Assembly: GCF_016714285.1 (NCBI RefSeq)
Contig: NZ_JADJNN010000004.1
Location: 186,001 to 250,000 of the forward strand
Length of the DNA: 64,000 nt
Reading direction: 5' to 3'
Source: Nannocystis sp.
GTDB taxonomy: Bacteria > Myxococcota_A > Polyangia > Nannocystales > Nannocystaceae
Of this stretch, positions 57,428 to 64,000 are shown in pieces (position 1 is the first letter of the stretch; every line of letters begins with the position of its first letter). The position numbers and the translations under genes are program-made. The notes under the pieces are model-generated. The model did no database searches and had not been told where the DNA came from. It saw only the letters and a list, made by a program, of their open reading frames with translations.

Positions 57428-58015
57428 TCACTTGCTGCTGACCTTGACCACAGATTGCTTCGTCAGGGCTCCGCCCTCCTCGACTGGCATCACGTCGAGG
57501 GCCACCGTGACTATGAGGTTAAAGGAAGGTCGCGGCTTGCCGCCGAACACCTTCCAGAAGTCCGCGATGCTGCGCACGTGCTCACCGTGCAGCACGCTGG
57601 TGCGCACCGGCTTGTCGCTGGCGGCCAGCGCCCCGCGCAGCGCCGACGCCGGCAGCTCGCGGTGCCGCAGCAGGGCCAGCATCGCCGCGCCGAGCAGCCG
57701 GTGCTCGTCCTGCTCGGGGCTCGGAACGCCGTCGCGGGCCCACGCCGTGACCAGATAGTGGCAATCCACGCGCACCGCGTTCGGCTTGCGATACGCGGTC
57801 TTGTCGGGCCGTAGCTCCCAGTCGGGCCGGCTGCTGCGCAGGTCGTGGTTCTCGCTGAGGGCGTAGAGGAACAGGCTGATCGCGGGCAAGGTCACCGATG
57901 GCGGCGGGAAATCGCTGCCCGGCGAAGCGAAGCTGATCGTCGTCTGCTCGCGCAGATCGACCGGCAGTTGCTCGTGCAACAGCGCCTCCAGCGAGCTATC
58001 GAGATCGTGCAGCAT
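57428..58015 (-). CDS. eCIS tail terminator protein (DUF4255, Afp16 type)
   Basis: The 195-residue protein is the first gene of the structural run. DUF4255 features are LHDLDSSLEALLHEQLP at the start, VTLPAISLFLYALSENHDLRSSRPDWE, and VRVDCHYLVTAWARD followed by HRLLGAAMLALLRHRELP. In Afp-like particles this protein caps and stops growth of the tube and sheath. A good promoter lies about 40 bp upstream of its ATG. Confidence 0.9.
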   Translation of the reverse strand: MLHDLDSSLEALLHEQLPVDLREQTTISFASPGSDFPPPSVTLPAISLFLYALSENHDLRSSRPDWELRPDKTAYRKPNAVRVDCHYLVTAWARDGVPSPEQDEHRLLGAAMLALLRHRELPASALRGALAASDKPVRTSVLHGEHVRSIADFWKVFGGKPRPSFNLIVTVALDVMPVEEGGALTKQSVVKVSSK

Positions 58016-58054
58016 TCACCACGCATTCACGGACCGCAGCGCCGTGCCGCGGCA

Positions 58055-58083
58055 ACGTATCGCGGCCAAAGAATGCCAGTCAA
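58055..58083 (-). promoter_or_regulatory. Sigma-70-like promoter of the eCIS structural operon
   Basis: Read on the minus strand, TTGACT (58078-58083) and ATACGT (58055-58060) are separated by 17 bp. The predicted start near 58048 leaves a leader of about 33 bases before the terminator protein gene. No other promoter-like pair is evident in this gap, and the following genes down to 41542 are packed closely, so this may drive the whole run. Confidence 0.6.
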
Positions 58084-58145
58084 CGCCACGAATGCGCGCA
58101 CAATGGATCCAGCGCGCGCGCCTGCGGTCGTCTCGACATTGCAGA

Positions 58146-58162
58146 TACAGCGTTACGCTGTA
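58146..58162. promoter_or_regulatory. Palindromic operator candidate upstream of the eCIS promoter
   Basis: tacagcgttacgctgta has two perfect 8-bp arms around one central base. It lies about 65 bp upstream of the -35 box of the eCIS promoter. The rest of the 253-bp gap contains short repeats (gcgattcatcgcgattcatcgcg) near 58205-58230 and no gene. Confidence 0.5.
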
Positions 58163-58268
58163 GCGTTTGCGAATCTGCGCCGCACGAGTCTCTGAATCGC
58201 GCGAGCTTGGCGCGATTCATCGCGATTCATCGCGCTCCACCGCGAAGGTCACCCTCCCCCGCTGGATC

Positions 58269-60386
58269 TCACGCGCCCGGGAGACCCGCGAAGTGCGAGG
58301 CCTCGACGACCTTGCCGAGCTTCTGAAACTCGCGCCGGGTCGCCGCGACGAGGTGGCGCATCGCCAGCGGCCCGCCCTCCTCGGCCGCGAGGAAGGCCGC
58401 CGCGACCGCGATGTTGCGGATGTTGCCGCCCGGCAGCGCGAAGCGGCTGGCGAGCGCCGCGAGGTCGAGGTCGTCGGCCCGCGGCAGCGCCGGCGGCAGC
58501 ACCCGGCGCCAGATCTGCAGGCGCTCCTGCGCCTCCGGCACCGGGAAGTCGACGATGAACTGCAGCCGCCGCAGGAACGCCTCGTCCATGTTCTTGCGGA
58601 AGTTCGAGGCCAGCAGCACGACCCCGTCGTAGCTGTCGAGGCGCTGCAGCAGGTAGCTCGTCTCGATGTTGGCGTGGCGGTCGTGGGCGTCGCGTACCTC
58701 GGTGCGCTTGCCGAACAGCGCGTCGGCCTCGTCGAAGAACAGCAGCGCGCTGGCGGCCTCGGCCTCATCGAACAGGCGCGCGAGCTGCTTCTCGGTCTCG
58801 CCGATGTACTTGCTGACCACCGAGGCCAGGTCGATCTGATAGCCATCGAGCCCGAGCTGCCCGGCGACCAGACCCGCCGCCAGCGTCTTGCCCGTGCCCG
58901 AGGCGCCGGTGAACAGCGCCGTCAGCCCGCGACCGCCGGCCAGGCCGCCGCGAAAGCCCCAGCGCCCCAGCACCAGCTCGCGGTGCTGCGCGTGGCGACA
59001 CAGCTCGACCAGGATCTGCTTGCGATCGATCGGCAGCACCAGGTCGTCCCACCCGCGCGCGACCACCAGCGGCCGCGCCAGCGAGCCGAGCGCGCGCAGC
59101 GAACGACGACGCACCGCGGCGCCGAGCTCGGCCCGCGACAGCCGGCCATCATCACCGCCGTGGCGCCGCGCCGTGGCCACGATCTCGTGGATCGGCCCGG
59201 CCGCGAATCCGTAGAGGCCGACCAGCTCGGCCAGCACTTCGTCATCGACGCTGGCCTCGTGACGCGCCAGCGCGGCGCGCCACAATTCGCGGCGCTCACC
59301 GAGCTCGGCCCGCTCGACCCGCAGCGCCGTCACGGCAGCGCCCGCGGGCTCCCACGCGCTCGTGCCCGTGTACGCGGCGCGCACCGCCGGCGCGGCGGCC
59401 ATGCACGCGATCACCTGCAGGCGCCGCGCCTCGTCGAGGCCGTCGAGCTCCTCCCACACGACCACGAGCCCGCCGAGCAGCGCCTCCCGACGCACGCGCC
59501 CCAGCTGCGCCGCGAAGCCTGGTAGATCGATCGCCGCGCACGCGACCCGCAGCACGCCGAGGCCGAGGTCGACACAGACCGCCTCGATCGCCGCCGCCCG
59601 CCCGCTGCCCGCTGCCCCGTGCAGGTACACGCCGGAGCTCTCGCCCGCGGCCCAGCGCCCGCGCAGCGCCGTCAGCCGCGCGCGCAGCGGCTCGGCGAGC
59701 ACCAGCTGCGCCAGCCCGATCGCCGCGCCGCCGCGACGGGCCACCGCGCCGAGCTGCGGGTCCAGATCGTCGTCGCCGTGGAGGAACTCGACGACGCGCT
59801 CCGCGACCGCGATCGGGCTCGCCAGCGCGGTGCTCCCCGTCTCAGCCTCGATTCGTCGCAGCAGCCCCTCGCGCAGCAGCCGTCCGCCGGCCGCGAGGCT
59901 GCGCCGCAGCGCGAGCTGGCCGGCGTCGTCGCGGGCCAGCACCTGCAACGCGAGGCCGGTGCTCACGCGCCGGCGCGTCAGGTCGTCGTGCAGGTAGCCG
60001 ACGATCCGCTCGAAGCGCGGCCCCAGCTCCGGCGCCAGCGCGAACAGCAGCGCGTCCTGCTCGACCTGCGACAGCGCGAAGCGGCGGACCAGCGTCGCCA
60101 GGCGCAGCGACACCCCGGCCGCCTCGCTGTCCGCCACGCGCCCCGCGATCGCCGTCGCTGCCAGGTCGGCCGCCGCCAGCAGGGCCTGCCCCTCGGCATC
60201 CGGCGGCTCGCGTCGCAGCGGGCGCGCCAGCTGCCAGTCGATCTCCTCGTCGAGGATCGCCAGCGCAGAGGTCTCGCGTACCGGCAGCGGCGTGCGCCGC
60301 AGCTCCAGCACCGCCGCCCGCAGCAGCAGCAGCAGCCGCCCCAGCTCGTCCTCGAGGTGGTCCTGCGAGTCGCGGTACGCGGTCAC
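58269..60386 (-). CDS. eCIS AAA+ ATPase (Afp15 type)
   Basis: The 705-residue protein has a helical N-terminal domain, a degenerate first ATPase-like module (VYLHGAAGSGRAAAIEAV, VVVWEELDG) and a complete second AAA+ module near residues 480-650. That module has Walker A GASGTGKT, Walker B LLFFDEADALFGKRTEV, the pore-type HDRHANIETSYLLQR and arginine finger region NMDEAFLRRLQFIVDF. This double-module architecture is characteristic of the eCIS ATPase needed for particle assembly or effector loading. It starts with GTG and is separated from the structural genes by a promoter-bearing gap. Confidence 0.92.
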   Translation of the reverse strand: MTAYRDSQDHLEDELGRLLLLLRAAVLELRRTPLPVRETSALAILDEEIDWQLARPLRREPPDAEGQALLAAADLAATAIAGRVADSEAAGVSLRLATLVRRFALSQVEQDALLFALAPELGPRFERIVGYLHDDLTRRRVSTGLALQVLARDDAGQLALRRSLAAGGRLLREGLLRRIEAETGSTALASPIAVAERVVEFLHGDDDLDPQLGAVARRGGAAIGLAQLVLAEPLRARLTALRGRWAAGESSGVYLHGAAGSGRAAAIEAVCVDLGLGVLRVACAAIDLPGFAAQLGRVRREALLGGLVVVWEELDGLDEARRLQVIACMAAAPAVRAAYTGTSAWEPAGAAVTALRVERAELGERRELWRAALARHEASVDDEVLAELVGLYGFAAGPIHEIVATARRHGGDDGRLSRAELGAAVRRRSLRALGSLARPLVVARGWDDLVLPIDRKQILVELCRHAQHRELVLGRWGFRGGLAGGRGLTALFTGASGTGKTLAAGLVAGQLGLDGYQIDLASVVSKYIGETEKQLARLFDEAEAASALLFFDEADALFGKRTEVRDAHDRHANIETSYLLQRLDSYDGVVLLASNFRKNMDEAFLRRLQFIVDFPVPEAQERLQIWRRVLPPALPRADDLDLAALASRFALPGGNIRNIAVAAAFLAAEEGGPLAMRHLVAATRREFQKLGKVVEASHFAGLPGA

Positions 60387-60426
60387 GCCAGGCGAACGCT
60401 ACGCCCGCGGACGATGCAGCTGCAAG

Positions 60427-61617
60427 TCAGGGCCTGCGCGCGTTTCGGCGCAGCCCGCCGAGCATAAACGAGTACAGGAGAATGCCGACGATCGCGAACC
60501 CCGACACGCCGAGCAGCCAGCGCGTGAAGTCGCTGTGCGGGCGGCCGCAGACCGTGTACCACTCGCTGCCCGCGGCCGGCAGCGGCTGGGCCTCCGGGCA
60601 CGCGAAGCTGAAGTCCTCGTCGAAGTCCTCGGCGCACAGGTACTGGTAGCGCGTGAGCCCGGCGATGTCCTTGGCCTCCACGTGACATGCCCCGTAGGTC
60701 TGATGCATGCTCGTGTTGACGTGGGTCTCGGGCGCGAACGCGGCCATGATCACGACCAGCGCGGAGAAGTAGATCACCGCGGCCGCGTTGAGCAGGCGGT
60801 CGGCCCCAATGCGCGGGAGCGGCTGACGTCGACGCCAGCCGAGGGCCACCACCGCGGCGTAGCCGAGCACCACCACCGCGAGCCCGACCGGCCCCGGGAT
60901 CCCGCCGTCGATCTGCTGCAGCGCGGTGATCTGGACCAGGAAGGTCAGGGTGCTGAGCCCGCAGACCAGCGCGAGCCCGCGGGCGAAGGTCTTGCCCGAG
61001 ACCGCCGGGTCGCGGTCGATCGCGCGATTGAGCAGCCACGCGAAGCTCGCCGTGAACATGATGATCCACATCGTGCTGCCGATCGGCGCGCCGAGGATGC
61101 GGTTCGAGATCGGCAGGTCGCTGTCGTGCCAGGTCCACCACGAGAACTTGGCCCCGACGATGTCGTAGGGCCCGTAGAACACGCTCGCCGCCAGCCCGGT
61201 CAGCGCCGCCCGCGACCACTGCGGCAGGCCCAGGCGCCACACCGACACCGTCGCGTAGTACATGAAGCAGATGTACACGCAGGGGATGTAGAGCGGCAGC
61301 CGCGGGGTGATCATGATCGTCGCCTGCGCCTGCCAGAAGTTGTCGACCAGCGGCAGCGCCATGAAGAACATGTCGTTGGCCGTGCCCGCCAGCAGCGCCC
61401 CGACCCACGCCAGCAGGTGCCGGCGCCGGCCCTCGCCCTGGCGCCACGCGTGCAGCAGACCGAGCGCCGCGAGGGCGATGAACATGTACTCGCCGATCAC
61501 GAACGAGGGCTGCGCCGCCCACTTCGTGATCGGGCTGGTGAACGCCTGCCACGGCAGGTGCAGCGCGAGGTCCCAGGGCGCCGCGCCAGCGATCTGCGTC
61601 ATCGACTCGATCAGCAC
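60427..61617 (-). CDS. Polytopic membrane protein of unknown function
   Basis: The 396-residue product has eight or more hydrophobic segments and conserved-looking polar motifs at membrane borders (GTANDMFFMALPLVDNFWQAQ, FYGPYDIVGAKFSWWTWHDSD, PIGSTMWIIMF). A large extracytoplasmic loop near the C-terminus contains five cysteines (YGACHVE, YLCAED, FACPEA, TVCGRP). It starts with GTG 9 bp after the fatty acid hydroxylase gene, so the two are very probably an operon. The motif set suggests an enzyme or transporter for a lipid; I cannot name a family. Confidence 0.75.
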   Translation of the reverse strand: MLIESMTQIAGAAPWDLALHLPWQAFTSPITKWAAQPSFVIGEYMFIALAALGLLHAWRQGEGRRRHLLAWVGALLAGTANDMFFMALPLVDNFWQAQATIMITPRLPLYIPCVYICFMYYATVSVWRLGLPQWSRAALTGLAASVFYGPYDIVGAKFSWWTWHDSDLPISNRILGAPIGSTMWIIMFTASFAWLLNRAIDRDPAVSGKTFARGLALVCGLSTLTFLVQITALQQIDGGIPGPVGLAVVVLGYAAVVALGWRRRQPLPRIGADRLLNAAAVIYFSALVVIMAAFAPETHVNTSMHQTYGACHVEAKDIAGLTRYQYLCAEDFDEDFSFACPEAQPLPAAGSEWYTVCGRPHSDFTRWLLGVSGFAIVGILLYSFMLGGLRRNARRP

Positions 61618-61626
61618 GACGACACC

Positions 61627-62421
61627 TCAGTAGCGGATCTGCCGGCCCTTGACGGCGCCATCGATCGACTTGCCCTTGCCGCCGAACACGTCCGCCCCGT
61701 AGCGCCGGCCCTCGCGGCGCAGGGTGTCGTGGAAGCGGTCCCAGAAGGTCAGCACCTGGCCGAAATTGCAGTGGAAGTACACGTGGTGGTCGTCGTGAAA
61801 GCTGCTCGGACCCTGCCACGGCAGCCGCGACTGCAGCTTCACCCCCGAGTGGTCGATGATGTTGAACACCAGGATGTAGACGAACACGAAGATCGCCGAC
61901 ATGTAGTGCACCGGCACGATCAGCATCGGGATGAAGGTCGCCGCCTGGAAGATGATCAGCTCGACCGGGTGCATCGCCGTGACCACGAAGGGCGTGGTCG
62001 CGATGTAGCGGTGGTGCCAGCGGTGGATGTACGTGAACATCACGCGGTTGTGCAGCATCCGATGGGCGTAGTACGCCAGCCCGTCGACCATCACGAACAG
62101 CAGCACCGTGCTCAGCAGCGTGTAGGTCCAGCCGTACTCCGCCACATCGAAGTAGATCGGGGTCTCCCAGCCGTGCTGCAGCGCGTAGATAAAGGTGCCC
62201 GAGAGCAGGCCGCCGATCGCCAGGTTCAGCGTGCTGAGCCGCATCGCCTGGCGCTGCTGGTCGGGCCGCAGGAAACGCCGCGGCTGGCACTTCCAGGTCT
62301 CCGGCTCGTGCCGCCGCAGCACGTAGTAGCGAATGTGATAGTAGCCCGCGACCACCCACAGGATGACGATGCCCCCGAGGATCGACGACAGCACGGTGAT
62401 GAACCAGGCCGACCAGTCCAT
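61627..62421 (-). CDS. Fatty acid hydroxylase / sterol desaturase superfamily protein
   Basis: The 264-residue membrane protein has the di-iron histidine clusters of the superfamily: HRMLHN, HRWHH, HP.EL and HDDHHVYFHCNFG. It also has four to five transmembrane helices (TVLSSILGGIVILWVVAGYYHI and others). These enzymes insert oxygen or desaturate lipid tails using O2. It lies upstream of a polytopic membrane protein gene in the same operon. The lipid acted on is unknown; myxobacteria make unusual sterols and hydroxylated lipids, so several substrates are possible. Confidence 0.9.
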   Translation of the reverse strand: MDWSAWFITVLSSILGGIVILWVVAGYYHIRYYVLRRHEPETWKCQPRRFLRPDQQRQAMRLSTLNLAIGGLLSGTFIYALQHGWETPIYFDVAEYGWTYTLLSTVLLFVMVDGLAYYAHRMLHNRVMFTYIHRWHHRYIATTPFVVTAMHPVELIIFQAATFIPMLIVPVHYMSAIFVFVYILVFNIIDHSGVKLQSRLPWQGPSSFHDDHHVYFHCNFGQVLTFWDRFHDTLRREGRRYGADVFGGKGKSIDGAVKGRQIRY

Positions 62422-62663
62422 ATCAACCACCCAGGCGCACCACGGCGCCGCGAGACCCGACGAGATTGCCTGCACGCACGGAGACGCACCGTATCGGCCG
62501 CCTCCGCGCGGGTCAACCAGCGGCGAGAAGGCGCGCCGCCCGTGCTCTCGGCCGCGTCGCCGTGCCTCGTCTGGCGCGCGCACGCGAGCCCGCGCCCCGC
62601 GTCAGCTCACGCCGTCGTCCGCGGCCTGCCACCGCCACCGCGGCGAAGATCTACGCCGCCGTC

Positions 62664-63443
62664 ATGCAGCCGATCCTCAAGAAGTACCCGCGCACGCGTC
62701 ACGTCGAGACCTCGCGCTTCCAGCACGGCGACCATGACCTCGAGGCCGTGCCCTTCAAGGACATCCAGGGCCGCTACCTGGTCGTCGAGGAGAAGATGGA
62801 CGGCGCCAACGCGGGCCTCAGCTTCTCGCCCGACGGGACCCTGCTCCTGCAGTCGCGCGGCCACTACCTCACCGGCGGCCCGCGCGAGCGTCACTTCAAT
62901 CGCTTCAAGCAGTGGGCCCACAGCCACGCCGAGGATCTCTACCTCGCCCTCGGCGAGCGCCACATCCTCTACGGCGAGTGGCTCTACGCCAAGCACACCT
63001 GCTTCTACGATCGCCTCCCGCACCACTTCATGGAATTCGACATCTACGACCGCGAGCAGGACCTCTTCCTCTCGACCGCCCGGCGCCGCCAGATGCTCGC
63101 CGGCCTGCCCGTGGTCTCGGTCGCCGTGCTGTGGGAGGGCCGCCCCGCCCGGCTCGCCGAGCTCACCGGCCTCGTCGGCCCCTCGCTGTTCAAGAGCCCG
63201 CGCTGGCGCGACGCCCTGATCGAGGCCGGCGCCGCCGCGGGCGTGCCCGCGGCCCAGGTCGTCGCCGAGACCGACCGCGACGACGCGATGGAGGGCCTGT
63301 ACATCAAGGTCGAGGACGACGAACGCGTCCTCGAGCGCCTCAAGTGGGTCCGCCCCGGCTTCCTCAGCGCCGTCACCGACTCGGGCAGCCACTGGCTCGA
63401 CCGACCGATCGTCGCCAACCGCCTCGCCGACGACGAGGCCTGA
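62664..63443 (+). CDS. RNA ligase of the Rnl2-like nucleotidyltransferase family
   Basis: The 259-residue protein carries motif I EEKMDGANAG, in which the lysine is adenylylated. It also has motif III-like HFMEFDIYDREQDLFLS, motif IV-like DDAMEGLYIKVED and motif V-like ERLKWVRPGF. This identifies an ATP-dependent RNA ligase that seals 3'-OH/5'-phosphate ends. The ATG at 62664 starts just before conserved sequence (MQPILKKYPRTRHVE). The following gene, 10 bp after its stop, encodes an HD phosphohydrolase domain, the usual end-healing partner of such ligases. The pair forms an RNA repair module. Confidence 0.9.
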   Translation: MQPILKKYPRTRHVETSRFQHGDHDLEAVPFKDIQGRYLVVEEKMDGANAGLSFSPDGTLLLQSRGHYLTGGPRERHFNRFKQWAHSHAEDLYLALGERHILYGEWLYAKHTCFYDRLPHHFMEFDIYDREQDLFLSTARRRQMLAGLPVVSVAVLWEGRPARLAELTGLVGPSLFKSPRWRDALIEAGAAAGVPAAQVVAETDRDDAMEGLYIKVEDDERVLERLKWVRPGFLSAVTDSGSHWLDRPIVANRLADDEA

Positions 63444-63453
63444 GCTCGCCGCC

Positions 63454-64000
63454 ATGCGCCTGCCCTATCCGTGCCCACCTGTCCCTTCGGACAGCCTCAC
63501 GATCGCCTGGGACACGCTCGGGCGCGGCGCCTTCGCGCCGTCGATCGCCGAGATGGCCGCCTGCCCGCAGGACCCCGAGCACCACGCCGAGGGCGACGTC
63601 TGGACCCACACCCGGATGGTCTGCGAGGCCCTGGTCGCCCTGCCCGCGTGGCAGGCCCTGCCCGCCGACGAGCGCGAGCTGGTGTTCGCCGCCTGCCTGC
63701 TGCACGACATCGCCAAGCCCGCGACCACCCGCATCGACGACGACGGACGGATCCGCCAGCCCGGCCACTCGCCCCGCGGCGCGCTCATGGTGCGCGAGCT
63801 GCTGTGGCGCATGGCCGTCGCCCCGGCCCTGCGCGAGCAGATCGCCGCGCTCGTGCGCAGCCACCAGGTCCCCTTCTTCCTCATCGAGGAGGCCGACCCG
63901 CGGCGCCGCCTCGCCCGCGTCAGCCAGACCACCCGCTGCGACCACCTCGCCCTCGTCACCCGCGCCGACGCCCTCGGCCGGGTCTGCCGCGATCCCCAGC
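63454..64000 (+). CDS. HD-domain phosphohydrolase, probable HD-Pnk end-healing enzyme, cut by the window edge
   Basis: The visible 182 residues start MRLPYPCPPVPSDS (the CPPVPSDS part is a translated palindrome copy) and contain HD-domain metal ligands: the histidines in EHHAEGDVWTHTRMV, the HD pair in AACLLHDIAKPATT, the histidine in GHSPRGA and the histidine in LVRSHQVPF. In known HD-Pnk proteins such a domain removes 2',3'-cyclic or 3' phosphates and a C-terminal kinase domain adds the 5' phosphate; the kinase part would lie beyond the right edge. It follows the RNA ligase by 10 bp in the same operon. The bifunctional HD-Pnk identity is inferred from this context. Confidence 0.8.
   Translation, partial: MRLPYPCPPVPSDSLTIAWDTLGRGAFAPSIAEMAACPQDPEHHAEGDVWTHTRMVCEALVALPAWQALPADERELVFAACLLHDIAKPATTRIDDDGRIRQPGHSPRGALMVRELLWRMAVAPALREQIAALVRSHQVPFFLIEEADPRRRLARVSQTTRCDHLALVTRADALGRVCRDPQ

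Noticed and set aside
41542..60386. Contractile prophage or type VI secretion system
   Set aside because: No capsid, portal, terminase, lysis or integrase genes and no TssJLM membrane complex; the ATPase and DUF4255 gene mark an eCIS.

Overview
This is a very GC-rich window with dense genes, almost no RNA-gene signal and much third-position G/C. Serine/threonine kinases next to metabolic genes, FHA proteins, DUF4215 cysteine-repeat lipoproteins, a GH44 lipoprotein, MoxR/DUF58/VWA loci and a complete contractile injection locus all point to a myxobacterium (Myxococcota), most likely of the Nannocystis-like lineage. The lineage is inference; no rRNA is present to confirm it.

Layout: 1-2278 guaA (cut by the left edge) and guaB; 2492-3588 a small protein and a membrane protein; 3685-11419 a bilin (linear tetrapyrrole) locus, with seven mostly overlapping minus-strand genes (ferredoxin, Ala/Pro-rich protein, phycobiliprotein-like globin, V4R protein, kinase, degenerate kinase, ferredoxin-dependent bilin reductase) facing a second V4R gene and heme oxygenase; 11452-15282 mfd; 15345-22761 a lipoprotein protease, a coiled-coil membrane protein, a GH44 glycosidase and a DUF4215 protein; 22788-31131 a radical SAM gene and a MoxR-DUF58-VWA-VWA operon; 31132-32089 a gene-free block of inverted structured repeats; 32090-38695 HU, small secreted and hypothetical genes, a double-FHA protein and sthA; 38696-39632 a gene-free block with two tandem structured-RNA cassettes; 39633-41466 a cation efflux pump and an enoyl-CoA hydratase; 41542-60386 an extracellular contractile injection system (eCIS) on the minus strand; 60427-62421 a membrane protein plus fatty acid hydroxylase pair; 62664-64000 an RNA ligase and the start of an HD-type RNA end-healing protein (cut by the right edge).

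Most notable points. (1) The bilin locus holds heme oxygenase, ferredoxin, a bilin reductase and a phycobiliprotein-like globin, so it could make and bind a reduced bilin in a non-photosynthetic bacterium, and it is translationally coupled to two kinase-fold genes. (2) Two 236-bp cassettes at 38860-39455 share an almost identical framework but carry completely different, perfectly paired 24-bp stems. They resemble retron msr-msd RNAs, yet no reverse transcriptase gene lies in the window. (3) A second family with the same design principle sits as an inverted pair at 31264-31993. (4) A small palindrome of the type CTGTCC..GGACAG is scattered between and inside genes, often as in-frame arrays.

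Several conserved genes (guaB, mfd, a VWA gene, four eCIS genes or gene pairs, the DUF4215 gene) contain single-base frameshifts. Several of these lie in or beside the palindrome or in homopolymers. Uncorrected sequencing error is the simplest explanation, so these genes are annotated across the shifts, with the shift stated.
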